Assembly (NCBI GenBank): GCA_963825305.1
Contig: CAWGTA010000017.1
Coordinates: forward strand, 62,001-126,000
Reading direction: 5' to 3'
Length of the DNA: 64,000 nt
Origin: PSRJ01 sp963825305
GTDB taxonomy: Bacteria > Acidobacteriota > Terriglobia > Bryobacterales > Bryobacteraceae
Shown here: positions 10,401-19,000 of the stretch, one piece after another
Numbering within the stretch: the first letter of the stretch is position 1
How the letters are laid out: the number at the start of each line of letters is the position of its first letter
The notes under the pieces: model-generated
Seen by the model: the letters and a program-made list of their open reading frames with translations, nothing else
The model's database searches: none
Told to the model about the DNA's origin: nothing
Made by a program: the position numbers and the translations under genes

Positions 10401-10852
10401 TCTCAGTGCTGTCCGGCCAGGACCGCGCGCTGAGCACGGTGCCGGGCCAACCCGCCAGTTTGTTGAGTACAAATCTGTATCCAAGCCATCAGAGTGTCGA
10501 CCACTGGCTCAACCCCGATGCCTTTGGACAACCTGCGTTTGGCACGTACGGCAATTTGGGCTTCAACAACATCAAAGGGCCGGGTGTCTTTCAACTGAAC
10601 CTGGCGCTGTCGAGAAACTTCTCGATCGCCGAACACAAGACGTTTCAGGTGCGGGCAGAAGCCTTCAATCTTCCCAATCATCTGAACCCGTTCACGCCGG
10701 GTATCGCGGCCATTAACACGACGCTCTTTGGCGGCCAACAAAACCGCAACGCATCGAACTTCGGGCAGATCACCAGCGATATCAGCGGAAATAACGGGCT
10801 GCAGAGCGGCGACTACCGCGTCATCCAGTTCGCCATGAAGTTCATGTTTTAG
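7466..10852 (+). CDS. Oar-like TonB-dependent receptor with carboxypeptidase regulatory domain
   Basis: 1128-residue outer-membrane protein. Signal peptide MKTIALLACTFLLTL ends at SAWAQ. A carboxypeptidase-like regulatory (Ig-like) domain follows at about 22-110 (ITGSVRDATGLAIPGA, GEYILPNLPIGPYLLEV), then a plug-like region with DSQRLQEMPLNGREV and a large beta-barrel ending in aromatic FAMKFMF. This architecture is abundant in Acidobacteriota and is presumed to import oligomeric substrates; no substrate can be read here. The start at 7466 follows GAGGTAACGG; an upstream in-frame extension to 7388 overlaps the promoter and is rejected. It stands alone between an upstream membrane-fusion gene and a converging small gene. 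Confidence 0.9.
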   Translation: MKTIALLACTFLLTLASAWAQTSQITGSVRDATGLAIPGAAIKATQTATGVVRTATSGGDGEYILPNLPIGPYLLEVTKEGFSKYVQTGIVLQVDTVPSVDVSMKVGAVTEQVTVEAGAAQVETRTTSVGQVVDSQRLQEMPLNGREVHELIFLAGMANYPGAASLNTVRNYPTVVVSVAGGAPDSVSYALDGVIHQDPYNNLSLPLPFPDALQEFKVETSAIPAQYGYHSTAMVNAVTKSGTNQFHGDLFEFLRNGDLNANDYFNNAIGKPRDTLKRNQFGGTVGGPIRKDKLFFFAGYQRTSLRSDGTQSTAFIPTQAMAGGDFSQYVSQCTNGTPLPSALGFTNNQIPVQSLDQVSLNILKTFPATTNACGKTSFATVANQDENLLTSRVDWQASSNNSVFGRFTYAKLKTGSTFDGKNPLSIANYGNNDLDYGLVIGDTWVISPSLVSSLRVGANRTNIVKIPDNYQSWSSFGANISPLAGNIIAIAAGNQFAVGGGAASPGQSHNGPLWSIYEDINWIKGAHQITFGGSVYKQMLNYWSGVNAVGTATFDGSVSGSILTDFMLGRPGTYAQGTIYGFYSRQTYQALYIQDSWKISPRLTANIGVRWEPYTAVYQKYGGQDAHFDQGLFNGNVRSTIYQNAPPGMVFSGDSQYTCGNSFNCPKWDKFFPRVGIAWDPRGDGKTVIRAAYGMFGDRMSMLSLSQEQFGSPFGNLVSAAGGNLTNPWSNYGGLPGFTQAGQNPLPILANLQGLGHVSSSIPFPTFGTYVSSPLTNFHPTYVNQWNLNIQRQIGQNWLLSLNYLGTSTIHFMGTADINQSVLIPNTGPTALGTCPPKVVVGCNATSNQNQRRVLYQQNPALGQYYAGVGVLDDGGTGSYEGLYLSVQKRLSHNVTILSNYTWSHCISDPWAQNPTGAGVEIPGARRQWRSNCVGTDLRQLFGLNMVATTPKFSSRALRLVASDWQVAPILQVKSAQFFSVLSGQDRALSTVPGQPASLLSTNLYPSHQSVDHWLNPDAFGQPAFGTYGNLGFNNIKGPGVFQLNLALSRNFSIAEHKTFQVRAEAFNLPNHLNPFTPGIAAINTTLFGGQQNRNASNFGQITSDISGNNGLQSGDYRVIQFAMKFMF

Positions 10853-10892
10853 GGGGGATCCTGTGATGCGGGGCTTGCCCTTCGAAACGCGA

Positions 10893-10911
10893 GGCGGGGC
10901 TTGGCCCCGCC
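10893..10911. terminator. GC-rich hairpin between converging genes
   Basis: GGCGGGGC at 10893-10900 pairs perfectly with GCCCCGCC at 10904-10911 around a TTG loop, between the receptor stop at 10852 and the converging small gene ending at 10922. There is no T-run, so it is a possible bidirectional terminator or a repeat rather than a certain intrinsic terminator. Confidence 0.4.
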
Positions 10912-10921
10912 CCAATTGCAG

Positions 10922-11164
10922 CTACGCGGTGTAATAGCGCGGATAGACCTTTTCGAGAAAGTGGAGCATATCAGACTGGCTGTCGCCCATCATCAGCTCC
11001 AAGTTGACACGTTCCCCCGTTTCTAACGTCCATTGGCTATATTCCTGCCGCAACTCAGTCACGTCGGAAATACCGCGTATTGCAACACGGATGCGGTTTT
11101 TGCCGGCGGCAAGAACTACGCCTTCCAATCTTCTCTGTTTCGAGTCACAGATTATCAAGTTCAT
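10922..11164 (-). CDS. Hypothetical small protein
   Basis: 80-residue soluble protein beginning MNLIICDSKQRRLEG. It has an alternating beta pattern (GVVLAAGKNRIRVAI) followed by WTLETGERVNLELM, which suggests a small beta-barrel. No named family is recognised. The start at 11164 is preferred because GGAGGG lies about 10 bases upstream. The frame stays open to 11359, but the added 65 residues are rich in His and Arg and look non-coding. If the short start is right, 11165-11392 is empty apart from promoters for the divergent gene at 11393. Confidence 0.5.
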   Translation of the reverse strand: MNLIICDSKQRRLEGVVLAAGKNRIRVAIRGISDVTELRQEYSQWTLETGERVNLELMMGDSQSDMLHFLEKVYPRYYTA

Positions 11165-11392
11165 ATTGTACCGTCCCTCCACGACGGTGATTCGATTCTG
11201 CGCTTGTTTTCGGATAAGCACATGTTGCCGTTTGTTATGGACCGTTACAGGAACGTGAAAAACGGAACGCCCATGCCGATTTCGGACAATTGCCTGCCGA
11301 TTGACAGCCACTTCCCTCTCAGGTAGGATCTTAGCCGGTGTAGCGGCCATCCGCGACATTATTTATTCATATCCGCTCAGGGGCGATCAGGA

Positions 11393-12199
11393 ATGCGAGA
11401 AATCAGGAAACGTTATCTTTTTAAGGCCGTGGTGTTGGCGGTCTCACTACTGGCGGCTTTACCCGCCGCTGCCCAGAATCAGACTTACAAGGCACCGCGG
11501 GCGGCCGACGGTCATCCCGATTTAAACGGAATCTGGCAGGCCTTCACCACGGCTAACTGGGATTTACAGGACCATTCGCAGCAGCCTGGGACCATGTGGG
11601 AAACGGGTTCGGTCGGGGCCGAACCTCCGGGGCAGGGTGTGGTGGAGGGAGGCGAAATCCCGTACCAGCCCGCGGCGCTCGCCAAGAAGAAGGCGAATTT
11701 TGAGAAGCGCCGGACCGACGATCCAGAAGCGAAATGTTACATGCCGGGCGTGCCGCGCGCCAACTACATGCCCTACCCGTTTCAGATTGTGCAGTCCCCG
11801 CAGGGCATTCTGTTTGTCTATGAGTTTGCCAGCGCCAATCGCTTCGTCAACATGGGTAAACCCCAGGAGGCCGGCTCCGATACCTGGATGGGCACCAACA
11901 ACGGCCACTGGGAGGGTGAAACTCTGGTGGTCGATGTCACCGGCCTGAACGGTCTGGCATGGTTGGATCGCGCGGGGGATTTCTCCAGTGACCAGTTACA
12001 CGTGGTGGAGCGTTTCACCCGCGTCGATCCGTACCACATCAATTACGAAGCCACCATCGAAGACCCGAAGACGTTCACGCGGCCCTGGAAGATCAGCATG
12101 CCGCTGTATCGCCGGGTGGAAAAGAACGCGCAGCTTTTGGATTTCAAGTGCGTGGAGTTTTCCGAAGAGCTGCTCTACGGACAGTTTAAGAAGAAGTAG
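11393..12199 (+). CDS. Secreted protein, expanded acidobacterial family (member 1)
   Basis: 268 residues with a signal peptide ending AAAQ near residue 28. I do not recognise a named domain, but the protein shares a clear motif series with three others in this window: DGHPDLNGIW near the mature N-terminus, DPEAKCYMPGVPR, YPFQIVQ, GHWEGETLVVDVT, LHVVERFTRVD and YEATIEDPKTFTRPW. Conserved Cys, Trp and Asp residues suggest a compact secreted beta-rich fold. It is followed after 12 bases by a paralogue, so the two are probably co-transcribed. AGGGG about 9 bases before the ATG supports the start. Function unknown. Confidence 0.85.
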   Translation: MREIRKRYLFKAVVLAVSLLAALPAAAQNQTYKAPRAADGHPDLNGIWQAFTTANWDLQDHSQQPGTMWETGSVGAEPPGQGVVEGGEIPYQPAALAKKKANFEKRRTDDPEAKCYMPGVPRANYMPYPFQIVQSPQGILFVYEFASANRFVNMGKPQEAGSDTWMGTNNGHWEGETLVVDVTGLNGLAWLDRAGDFSSDQLHVVERFTRVDPYHINYEATIEDPKTFTRPWKISMPLYRRVEKNAQLLDFKCVEFSEELLYGQFKKK

Positions 12200-12211
12200 A
12201 GAGGGGTTCCG

Positions 12212-13201
12212 ATGCGACGATTTCTGGTTTGCTTCGGTCTGCTGGCGGCGGCTGCCATGGCAGCCCCGGGTACGAATCCACAACCCAAGACGCCTTGGGG
12301 CGATCCAGACCTGCAGGGCATTTGGCCCGGCAATATGGGTGTCCCCATGCAACGGCCCAAGAACCTGGGCGACCGGACCGCTCTCACCGACGAAGAGTAC
12401 GCGCAGCGAGTCGCACAGGCGCAGAAAGCGGCTGCGTCGGATAACGAAGAGCGCGCGCCTAAGGATGCCCGCATCGGAATCGGGCCGCCCTCCTATTGGA
12501 CCGAGCGCGGCAAACCGACCCGCCAGGCTTCGCTGATTATCGATCCTCCCGACGGCCGGATTCCGGCGCTGACTCCGGAAGCGCAGAAGCGCCGCAAAGA
12601 GGCGCGCGGAGGCCTCGGAGACCCCGCCGAATGGGCCGGGCGCGCGGACTCCTACGAGGATTTGAACCTGTATTACCGCTGCATCACGCGCGGTGTCACC
12701 GGCTCCATCATCCCGGTGGTATACAACAATGGAAACCAGATTCTGCAGGCCCCTGGGTACGTGGTGATCCGCAATGAAATGATCCATGAGGCGCGCGTGA
12801 TCCCTCTGGACGGGCGCCCGCACGTTTCCGATAGCATCCGGGAATACATGGGCGATTCGCGCGGCCACTGGGAAGGCAACACGCTGGTGATTGAGACTAC
12901 CAATTACACCGACAAGACCAGCATCGGATCGAACGGCGTGGGGTACAACGGCGAAGGGGGCCGTCATAGTTCGGTCCTGAAAACGGTGGAGCGCCTGACC
13001 CGCCTGGACGATAACACGCTCAGCTACGAAGCCACCGTGGACGATCCGCAGACATGGACGAAGCCCTGGACCATGCGGATCGAGTTGAAGCGCGATTCCA
13101 AATACCAGTTCCTCGAATACGCGTGCCATGAGGGCAACTACGCGATGAAGGATATCCTCAGCGGAGCGCGCGCCGACGAGGCGGCTAAGGCATCAAAGTA
13201 G
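12212..13201 (+). CDS. Secreted protein, expanded acidobacterial family (member 2)
   Basis: 329 residues, signal peptide ending AAMAAP near residue 20. It carries the same motif series as the preceding gene: WGDPDLQGIWPG, YYRCITRGV in place of the Cys-Pro-Gly block, GHWEGNTLVIETTNYTD, VERLTRLDDNTLSYEATVDDPQTWTKPW. It is longer because of a charged insert at about 55-115 (ALTPEAQKRRKEARGG). AGAGGGG precedes the ATG. The gene ends just before repeat 13209-13278, which probably closes this two-gene unit. No enzymatic motif is recognised. Confidence 0.85.
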   Translation: MRRFLVCFGLLAAAAMAAPGTNPQPKTPWGDPDLQGIWPGNMGVPMQRPKNLGDRTALTDEEYAQRVAQAQKAAASDNEERAPKDARIGIGPPSYWTERGKPTRQASLIIDPPDGRIPALTPEAQKRRKEARGGLGDPAEWAGRADSYEDLNLYYRCITRGVTGSIIPVVYNNGNQILQAPGYVVIRNEMIHEARVIPLDGRPHVSDSIREYMGDSRGHWEGNTLVIETTNYTDKTSIGSNGVGYNGEGGRHSSVLKTVERLTRLDDNTLSYEATVDDPQTWTKPWTMRIELKRDSKYQFLEYACHEGNYAMKDILSGARADEAAKASK

Positions 13202-13208
13202 TGTGGAA

Positions 13209-13278
13209 GACCGCTCCCTCTGGTCACGGCTCAGTATGCGAGCCGTGCGTTACTGAGCCGTGACCAAAGGGAGCGGTC
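13209..13278. repeat. Family A palindromic repeat, copy 1
   Basis: Inverted repeat with 28-base arms at 13209-13236 and 13251-13278 (one mismatch) around a 14-base loop. The arm reads GACCGCTCCCT then GGTCACGGCTCAGTA. The same arm recurs near 28.1, 35.0 and 43.5 kb. It lies between two co-directional genes, and its right arm supplies the GGGAG that precedes the ATG at 13284. Confidence 0.85.
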
Positions 13279-13283
13279 GTGCG

Positions 13284-15077
13284 ATGAAACTCAGCCATAT
13301 TTCGTGTCTACTGGCTGCGACCTCCCTCCTAGCCTCCTCTGACGCGCCGCGCCTGGTCTTGAGCGGCACTGAAGTCGACGACAAGGCCTCGCTCACCTCC
13401 GACGGCCGCTTCCTGGCGATGACCGATTGGTCCTCGGGTGACCTGGCCCTTCGCGATCTCGCCACCGGACAAACGACGCGGCTCAAGGTCAAGAGCGGCG
13501 GTTGGGAATCCGACGACTTCGGCGAATTCGCCGTCCTGTCGCCCGACCAGCGGCAGCTCATTTATGTCTGGCACGAAGGCTCGGCTCCGGGACACTTGCG
13601 CGTCGTTCCTAACCAGCCGGGCGCCAAGCCGCGCATCCTGGTGCGCAATTCCGAGTTCCCTTACATCCTGCCGTCCGCCTGGTCGCTTGACGGCAAGTCC
13701 GTACTGGTGCATTTGTGGAAGAAAGACTACACCGCGCAATTGGCCTGGGTGTCGGTGGCCGATGGCTCACTCACGGTGCTGCGGTCGCTCGATTGGCGCG
13801 GCGCGCCACTCAAAGCAGGCGGTCCCAGGCTATCGCCCGACGGCCGGTTTATCGCCTATGCCGCGCTGGTGCGCCCGGGCTCGCTCGATAGCCGAATCTA
13901 TCTTCTCTCCGCCGATGGCGCAAGCGAGCGCGAGATCGTGACCGGCACGGGGGTAAACGAAGCTCCCGTGTGGACCCCCGATGGCACGCGGCTTCTGTTC
14001 AACAGCAATCGCTCCGGCCGTTACGATTACTGGTCGGTACCCGTGCGCGATGGACTGGCAGCGGGTGCGCCGACCCTGGTGGCACGCGACATCGGCAAGA
14101 TTTTTCCGATTGGCCTTACGCGGTCCGGGTCCTTTTATTACGTTCACGAGCGGGGCAACGAAGATATCTTCTTAGGGAATCTGCAGCCGGGCGGGGAAGT
14201 TCGCAGCGGCCCTTCCGTGAAGCTGACCGGGAATTCCGCTGGCTCGAATCGCAGTCCAGCCTGGTCGCCGGATGGCAGCTTCATCGCCTTCAAACGGCGC
14301 GGCGCAGGCAACCGGCCCGGCTATGACGTGGTGGTCCACTCGCTGGCGACCGCGGAGGAGAAGACCTACGTTAGTCCGTCGCTGGCCGGAACTCCGTCGC
14401 GCCCGGCTTGGTTTCCGGATGGCAAGAGCCTGCTGGTGGCGCTGACCGACAATCAGAATCGCATTTCGTTCCATCGTCTGGAATTGGCTACCGGCGTGTT
14501 TAGAGAGATAGCGCCCGGCGATCCCTCGTATCTCGCCCTGGCGGCTCTTTCCCCGGACGGGAAGACCATTTACATCGCGACGCATGAAGACCGCGCCAAC
14601 ACCGGCGGCGTAGTGGCTTTTGATATTGCCGGCTCCGAGCAGATGAGCATCTTCCGCGCGCCGGGCTTCGTCAATAATCTGGCCCTGAGCCCCGATGGCC
14701 GCACGCTCGCGATCGCGCGCAGCATACCGCATGACGCGCACTGGGAGGGCCGCCTCTCGCTGGTGGGCGTGGATGGGAGAGATCTCCGCGACATTTACGG
14801 TGTTGCCCGGGACGTTTTCGGAGGCGGGCCGATGCTGGCGTGGAGCAAGGATGGCGGCTCCGTTTTCTTCGCGCAAGGTGAACGCGAGTGGCAGCTCATG
14901 CGCATCCCCGCTGCCGGCGGCCAGCCCGTGCTCGCGGGGTTGACCACTACGGGTCTAAGGCACGACCTGGTTCTCAGCCCCGACGGCTCGCGCATCGCCT
15001 TCGGCCACGGCAAATTCAGCATCAAGGAGACCCGGGCGATCGATCACCTTTCATCCGCCTGGGAAGCCGCGCCATGA
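13284..15077 (+). CDS. TolB-like PD40 beta-propeller protein
   Basis: 597 residues with a signal peptide (MKLSHISCLLAATSLLA). At least six PD40/WD40-like blades are visible: LSPDGRFIAYA, WTPDGTRLLFNSNRSG, WSPDGSFIAFKR, WFPDGKSLLVAL, LSPDGKTIYIA and LSPDGRTLAIA. This is the TolB C-terminal type of propeller, generally a periplasmic protein-binding scaffold. There is no peptidase or kinase domain. The start at 13284 uses a GGGAG that belongs to the palindromic repeat upstream. Its stop overlaps the ATG of the dihaem cytochrome gene (ATGA), so the two products are probably made together in the periplasm. Confidence 0.85.
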   Translation: MKLSHISCLLAATSLLASSDAPRLVLSGTEVDDKASLTSDGRFLAMTDWSSGDLALRDLATGQTTRLKVKSGGWESDDFGEFAVLSPDQRQLIYVWHEGSAPGHLRVVPNQPGAKPRILVRNSEFPYILPSAWSLDGKSVLVHLWKKDYTAQLAWVSVADGSLTVLRSLDWRGAPLKAGGPRLSPDGRFIAYAALVRPGSLDSRIYLLSADGASEREIVTGTGVNEAPVWTPDGTRLLFNSNRSGRYDYWSVPVRDGLAAGAPTLVARDIGKIFPIGLTRSGSFYYVHERGNEDIFLGNLQPGGEVRSGPSVKLTGNSAGSNRSPAWSPDGSFIAFKRRGAGNRPGYDVVVHSLATAEEKTYVSPSLAGTPSRPAWFPDGKSLLVALTDNQNRISFHRLELATGVFREIAPGDPSYLALAALSPDGKTIYIATHEDRANTGGVVAFDIAGSEQMSIFRAPGFVNNLALSPDGRTLAIARSIPHDAHWEGRLSLVGVDGRDLRDIYGVARDVFGGGPMLAWSKDGGSVFFAQGEREWQLMRIPAAGGQPVLAGLTTTGLRHDLVLSPDGSRIAFGHGKFSIKETRAIDHLSSAWEAAP

Positions 15078-15973
15078 AGGTGCTGCTGCTCCTGGCTTCG
15101 GCGGCAGCGTTGCCCCATCCCCCGCTCGGGCTGGACGTCTACATGCCCGTTCCGGAAGGCAATCCACTCACTGCCGCCAAAATCGAGCTGGGGCGTCAAT
15201 TGTTTTTCGATAAGCGTCTTTCGCGCGATGGAACGCTCGCGTGCGCCGGCTGCCACGATCCGGAGCGCGCATTCTCTGATGGGCGCACGGTGGCGCGCGG
15301 AGTAGGCGGGGCGGAGGGCGCGCGTAATTCGCCCGCGCTGATCAATCGCGGCTACGGCCAGTCGTTCTTCTGGGACGGCCGCGCGGAGAGTCTGGAGCGG
15401 CAGGCCCTGGAGCCTATCCTCAATCCCAAGGAACTAGCGTTAACCAGGGAGGAATTGGAGCGGCGGACGCATCTGACCGCGGTTGAAGTGACCGCGGCTC
15501 TGGCGAGTTATGTGCGCACGATTCGATCGGGCGATTCGCCGTACGACCGCTTCACGATGGGGCAAGCCGCGGCGTTGAGTGCTGTCGAAAAGGCCGGTCT
15601 CGATCTATTCCGCGGAAAAGGCCATTGTGTGAACTGCCACGCCGGTCCCAATTTCACCGACGAGCAATATCACAACACCGGAGTCTCCTGGGCCGGCGGC
15701 CGCTATACCGACGACGGGCGCTTCGCCGTTTCCAGGAACGAAGAAGACCGCGGCGCATTCAAGACTCCGACTCTTCGCGAGGTGGCCCGGACCGCACCGT
15801 ACATGCACGACGGCAGTCTGGCGACTCTGGACCAAGTGATGGATTTCTATTCCGAAGGCGGCCGCACGAACCCGCACCTGGACCCCGAGATCCGCCCGCG
15901 CCATTTCACCGCGGAAGAAAAGCGGGCGCTGCTAGCATTCCTGCGCTCGCTGAGCGGGGTAGTGCCGCGATAG
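15074..15973 (+). CDS. MauG-type dihaem cytochrome c peroxidase
   Basis: 299-residue periplasmic cytochrome with a short signal peptide (MKVLLLLASAAALP). Two haem c sites are visible, CAGCH at residues 57-61 and CVNCH at 185-189, in the arrangement of bacterial dihaem cytochrome c peroxidases and MauG. Other family marks are LGRQLFFDKRLSRDG, NSPALINRGY and FKTPTLREVARTAPYMHDG near the C-terminal haem. It would reduce peroxide or oxidise a partner protein with c-type electron donors. It is translationally coupled to the upstream PD40 propeller, which may be its partner; that is inference. Confidence 0.92.
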   Translation: MKVLLLLASAAALPHPPLGLDVYMPVPEGNPLTAAKIELGRQLFFDKRLSRDGTLACAGCHDPERAFSDGRTVARGVGGAEGARNSPALINRGYGQSFFWDGRAESLERQALEPILNPKELALTREELERRTHLTAVEVTAALASYVRTIRSGDSPYDRFTMGQAAALSAVEKAGLDLFRGKGHCVNCHAGPNFTDEQYHNTGVSWAGGRYTDDGRFAVSRNEEDRGAFKTPTLREVARTAPYMHDGSLATLDQVMDFYSEGGRTNPHLDPEIRPRHFTAEEKRALLAFLRSLSGVVPR

Positions 15974-15976
15974 CTG

Positions 15977-16085
15977 GTAGGGCGGCCCCCCGGTCCGTGC
16001 GGGTCCCCCTGGACCCGCGGCGTCTTTCTGCTACCCGTGAGAAGCCGGCCAGGGGGCCGGCTGCGGACCAGGGGGTCCGCCCTAC
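15977..16085. repeat. Nested inverted repeat between converging genes
   Basis: Outer arms GTAGGGCGG... (from 15977) and ...GTCCGCCCTAC (to 16085) enclose two smaller hairpins, GCGGGTCC/GGACCCGC near 16009-16028 and GCCGGCC/GGCCGGC near 16040-16065. It fills the gap between two converging stop codons, so it may also terminate transcription on both strands. It differs in sequence from families A and B. Confidence 0.65.
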
Positions 16086-16088
16086 CGT

Positions 16089-19000
16089 TTAGAACGTAAT
16101 CTTCGCCACCAGTGTGCCGTTCCGCGGCACCTGCGCGCCGGTGAAGCCCGGTGTCAGCGTATTCATGAACCCGTAGCCGGAAGCCGCATTGCCGTTCGGC
16201 TGGTGGGTCTGCGGCAACTGCGCGTTGGTCGAGGCCGGATTGCCCCAGTAGGCGCGGTTGAACACGTTGTAAAACTCGATCCGAACGTTAAACGTCATTC
16301 TCTCTTTCACGCGCCAGGTTCGGCCGAAATTCATGTTCTCGCCCGGACGGCGCTGTGTCCGGTAGTCGCTGTAATACGCAGCCGACGATCCAAACTGGCC
16401 CGGCAGGGGATTGGTCCATGCATTCGGGTTCAGCAGGAAGGTTGTGTTGGGATCGAAGCAGTGGCAATTGGGGTCGGCTTTGAAAAGCGGCTGACCGGGT
16501 ACGCGGTTGGCAAATGTCCCCGTGCCGATGGCAGGAGACCCCGGGATCGCGGCGAACAACGATAAGTTTAGGTTGTTGTTGGCGAACGGAACCTGGATGG
16601 GAAACCCGCTCGAATACTGCAGAAAGGCTCCGTACGTCCAATCGCGGGCGATGTATGACAGCACCTTGTTGCCGCCCAGCTTGGGCGTAATGTACGTAAT
16701 CGAGATATTGAACAGGAACGGTTGGTCGTATAGGGAAATGTACTTGCTGAGCTTGGGATTGGCGATATCGTTGACCACCGCGTTGCCGGCCGTCCCCGGG
16801 TTAGGCTCGCCGATCTCGGTGCCCTCGGTGAGCGTCTTCTGCCACGAGAATGTGCTGAGCACTGACAGCCCGTGGGAAAAACGCTTGGTCACTTTTAACT
16901 GCAGCGCGTCGTACCAGGTATCGCCTAGCGGAGCCCAGGTGGTGTTGATGTTGGTGAACTGCGGGAACGGCCGCAGTGCCTGGGCCAGAGATTGGCTGAG
17001 CGGGAACCCCGCGTAGGGCACGGTGTTGAGCCCCCGCGCGATCACATCCGGCGAACTCAGAGCATGGGTCAGCATCGCGGCGTCGGTGGGGTTGTTAATG
17101 TCGATTCCGAGCGCCGTCAGTTTTGCCCTGGAAACTTCGTTGATATTGCTCAGGGCGGGAGATTGCCACCAGATGCCGCGGTTGCCCACGTACGTCGCCT
17201 CTGCCACCAGGTTCGGGAAAAGCTCGCGCTGGATTCCGACACTCCATTGATATTGGCGCGGAGGACGCCCGGCGTTCGGATCGAGGAACGGTTGGGGCGA
17301 GGCGACCGGTGTCGTCGTGGTATTGAACTGGCTCGGATTAAAGTTGGGCCACGGCTTGGGATTGAAAGAAGTCGGAATCCCTACTGCCAGCGTGGTGACG
17401 GCTGCGCCAAAGCTCGGCGCGCTGACGGTATTAGACGATCCGGCCAAGCCCGAGGAAATGTTGTTGTTGGATTCCGTGCTGCCATAGATAATCCCGAAGC
17501 CGCCGCGGATGACCGTCTTGGGCGTGATCTGATAGGCTACTCCCAGCCGCGGACCGAGGGCCCACGGATAGTTCTTGGCCAGGCTGCAGTTGCAATGGCC
17601 GGGCCCGTTACCATCAAATGTCATGGCTCCTAGAATGCCACCTAGTACCGGGTTGGGCGTGGTCGGCGAGAAGAACGGGTCGCGTCCGTGCTCCTCCCGC
17701 AAGTAAGTGGAAAAGTCATACCGCAAACCATAATCCACCGTCAGTTTGCGCGTGATCTTCCAGGAATCCTGGGCATAAAACGCCAATTGATGTTTGCCGA
17801 GGCGCGGGGCCACAGGGTTGCTGACGCTCACCGTTTTGACATCACCCAAAAGGAAACTAGCGTAACCGAATCCCGGTGTCTGGCCATTGAGGGTGGTCCC
17901 ATTCAGATAGGGCAGGCTAGTTTGGTCGGCTGCGAATGTATAGGTTCCGGCCGTATTCGTCGCCACATAAGCCGGGTATCCTTCCAGCCGCAGCTCAGAG
18001 CCGAATTTGAACGTGTGGTTGTTCTTTACCCAGGTCAGGCTGGTATTGGCCGTCTCGGCCTGGGTAACATTGTTCCCGGAAGCGGAACCGCCGAAATTCT
18101 GCATGCCTCCCTGTCCCGTGCACACATAAGGCGTGAAGGGACCCGGGCCGGTGCACAATCCCGACATGGGGGGAAAGAACGTGTGGGTGAGGCCGCCGTT
18201 CAAGCCCAGTTGTTGCTGGGCATTATAGTTGGGGACTTGTCCCTCTTCGTTGACCGTGGGCACGAAAAAGTAGTTGCTGCGGTAGCCGGCGCCGAAATGG
18301 AAGAGCAGTGTCGGCGCCAGGGTGTGGTCGTAATTAGCTCGGTAGACGAACGCGTGTTGAAACGTTCCCGCGTTCGTCGCCAGCGGGTCGGGTAAACCGT
18401 CCACCTGGCCGAACGTGAAGGAAAGCGGAGCGGTGGTCTTGGTCTCCTGCCAGAAGAAGGACAGCTTTCCTTTGGAGGTGATCAATTGATCGATCTTGAA
18501 TGACGGAATTGTGGTAACGCGGGTGGTGGGAATATTGGGAACGAAGTTATTCACCAACCCAGAACCGGTCGGCTGGGGAAACAGGGCCTGAATATTTTTC
18601 GCGACCTGATCGAAATCCGTCTGTGGAATCGCATTGTTCGGGAAGGGATCCCTGACGACTTTGCCGCCGACCGTCTGATTCGTGGTGGGATCGTATATTT
18701 CGTTGGGAAAAATCGGCCGGCCGAGGGGGTCGGTGCCGATCTGATTGGGGAGCATCGCTGCGGCGAAGTTGCCTAGCCGGTATGCCGCCGCGGGCACCGT
18801 TTCCTGTTGATTGTTGATCGCGACGTGCTCGCGGTACTGTTCGAAGTTGAAAAAGAAAAAGGTTCTGTTGTGGCCGTTATAGACCTTGGGAATCCAAACG
18901 GGGCCGCCGATGGTAAAGCCATAATCGTTGCGGCGGCTGCGCGGCCGGGGATTGCCCGCCGGAGAATCCGTAAACGGCTGGCCCGCGTTGAATATCTCGT

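Noticed and set aside
10922..11359. 145-residue version of the small minus-strand gene
   Set aside because: The extra N-terminus has non-coding-like composition and no ribosome site; the ATG at 11164 has one.
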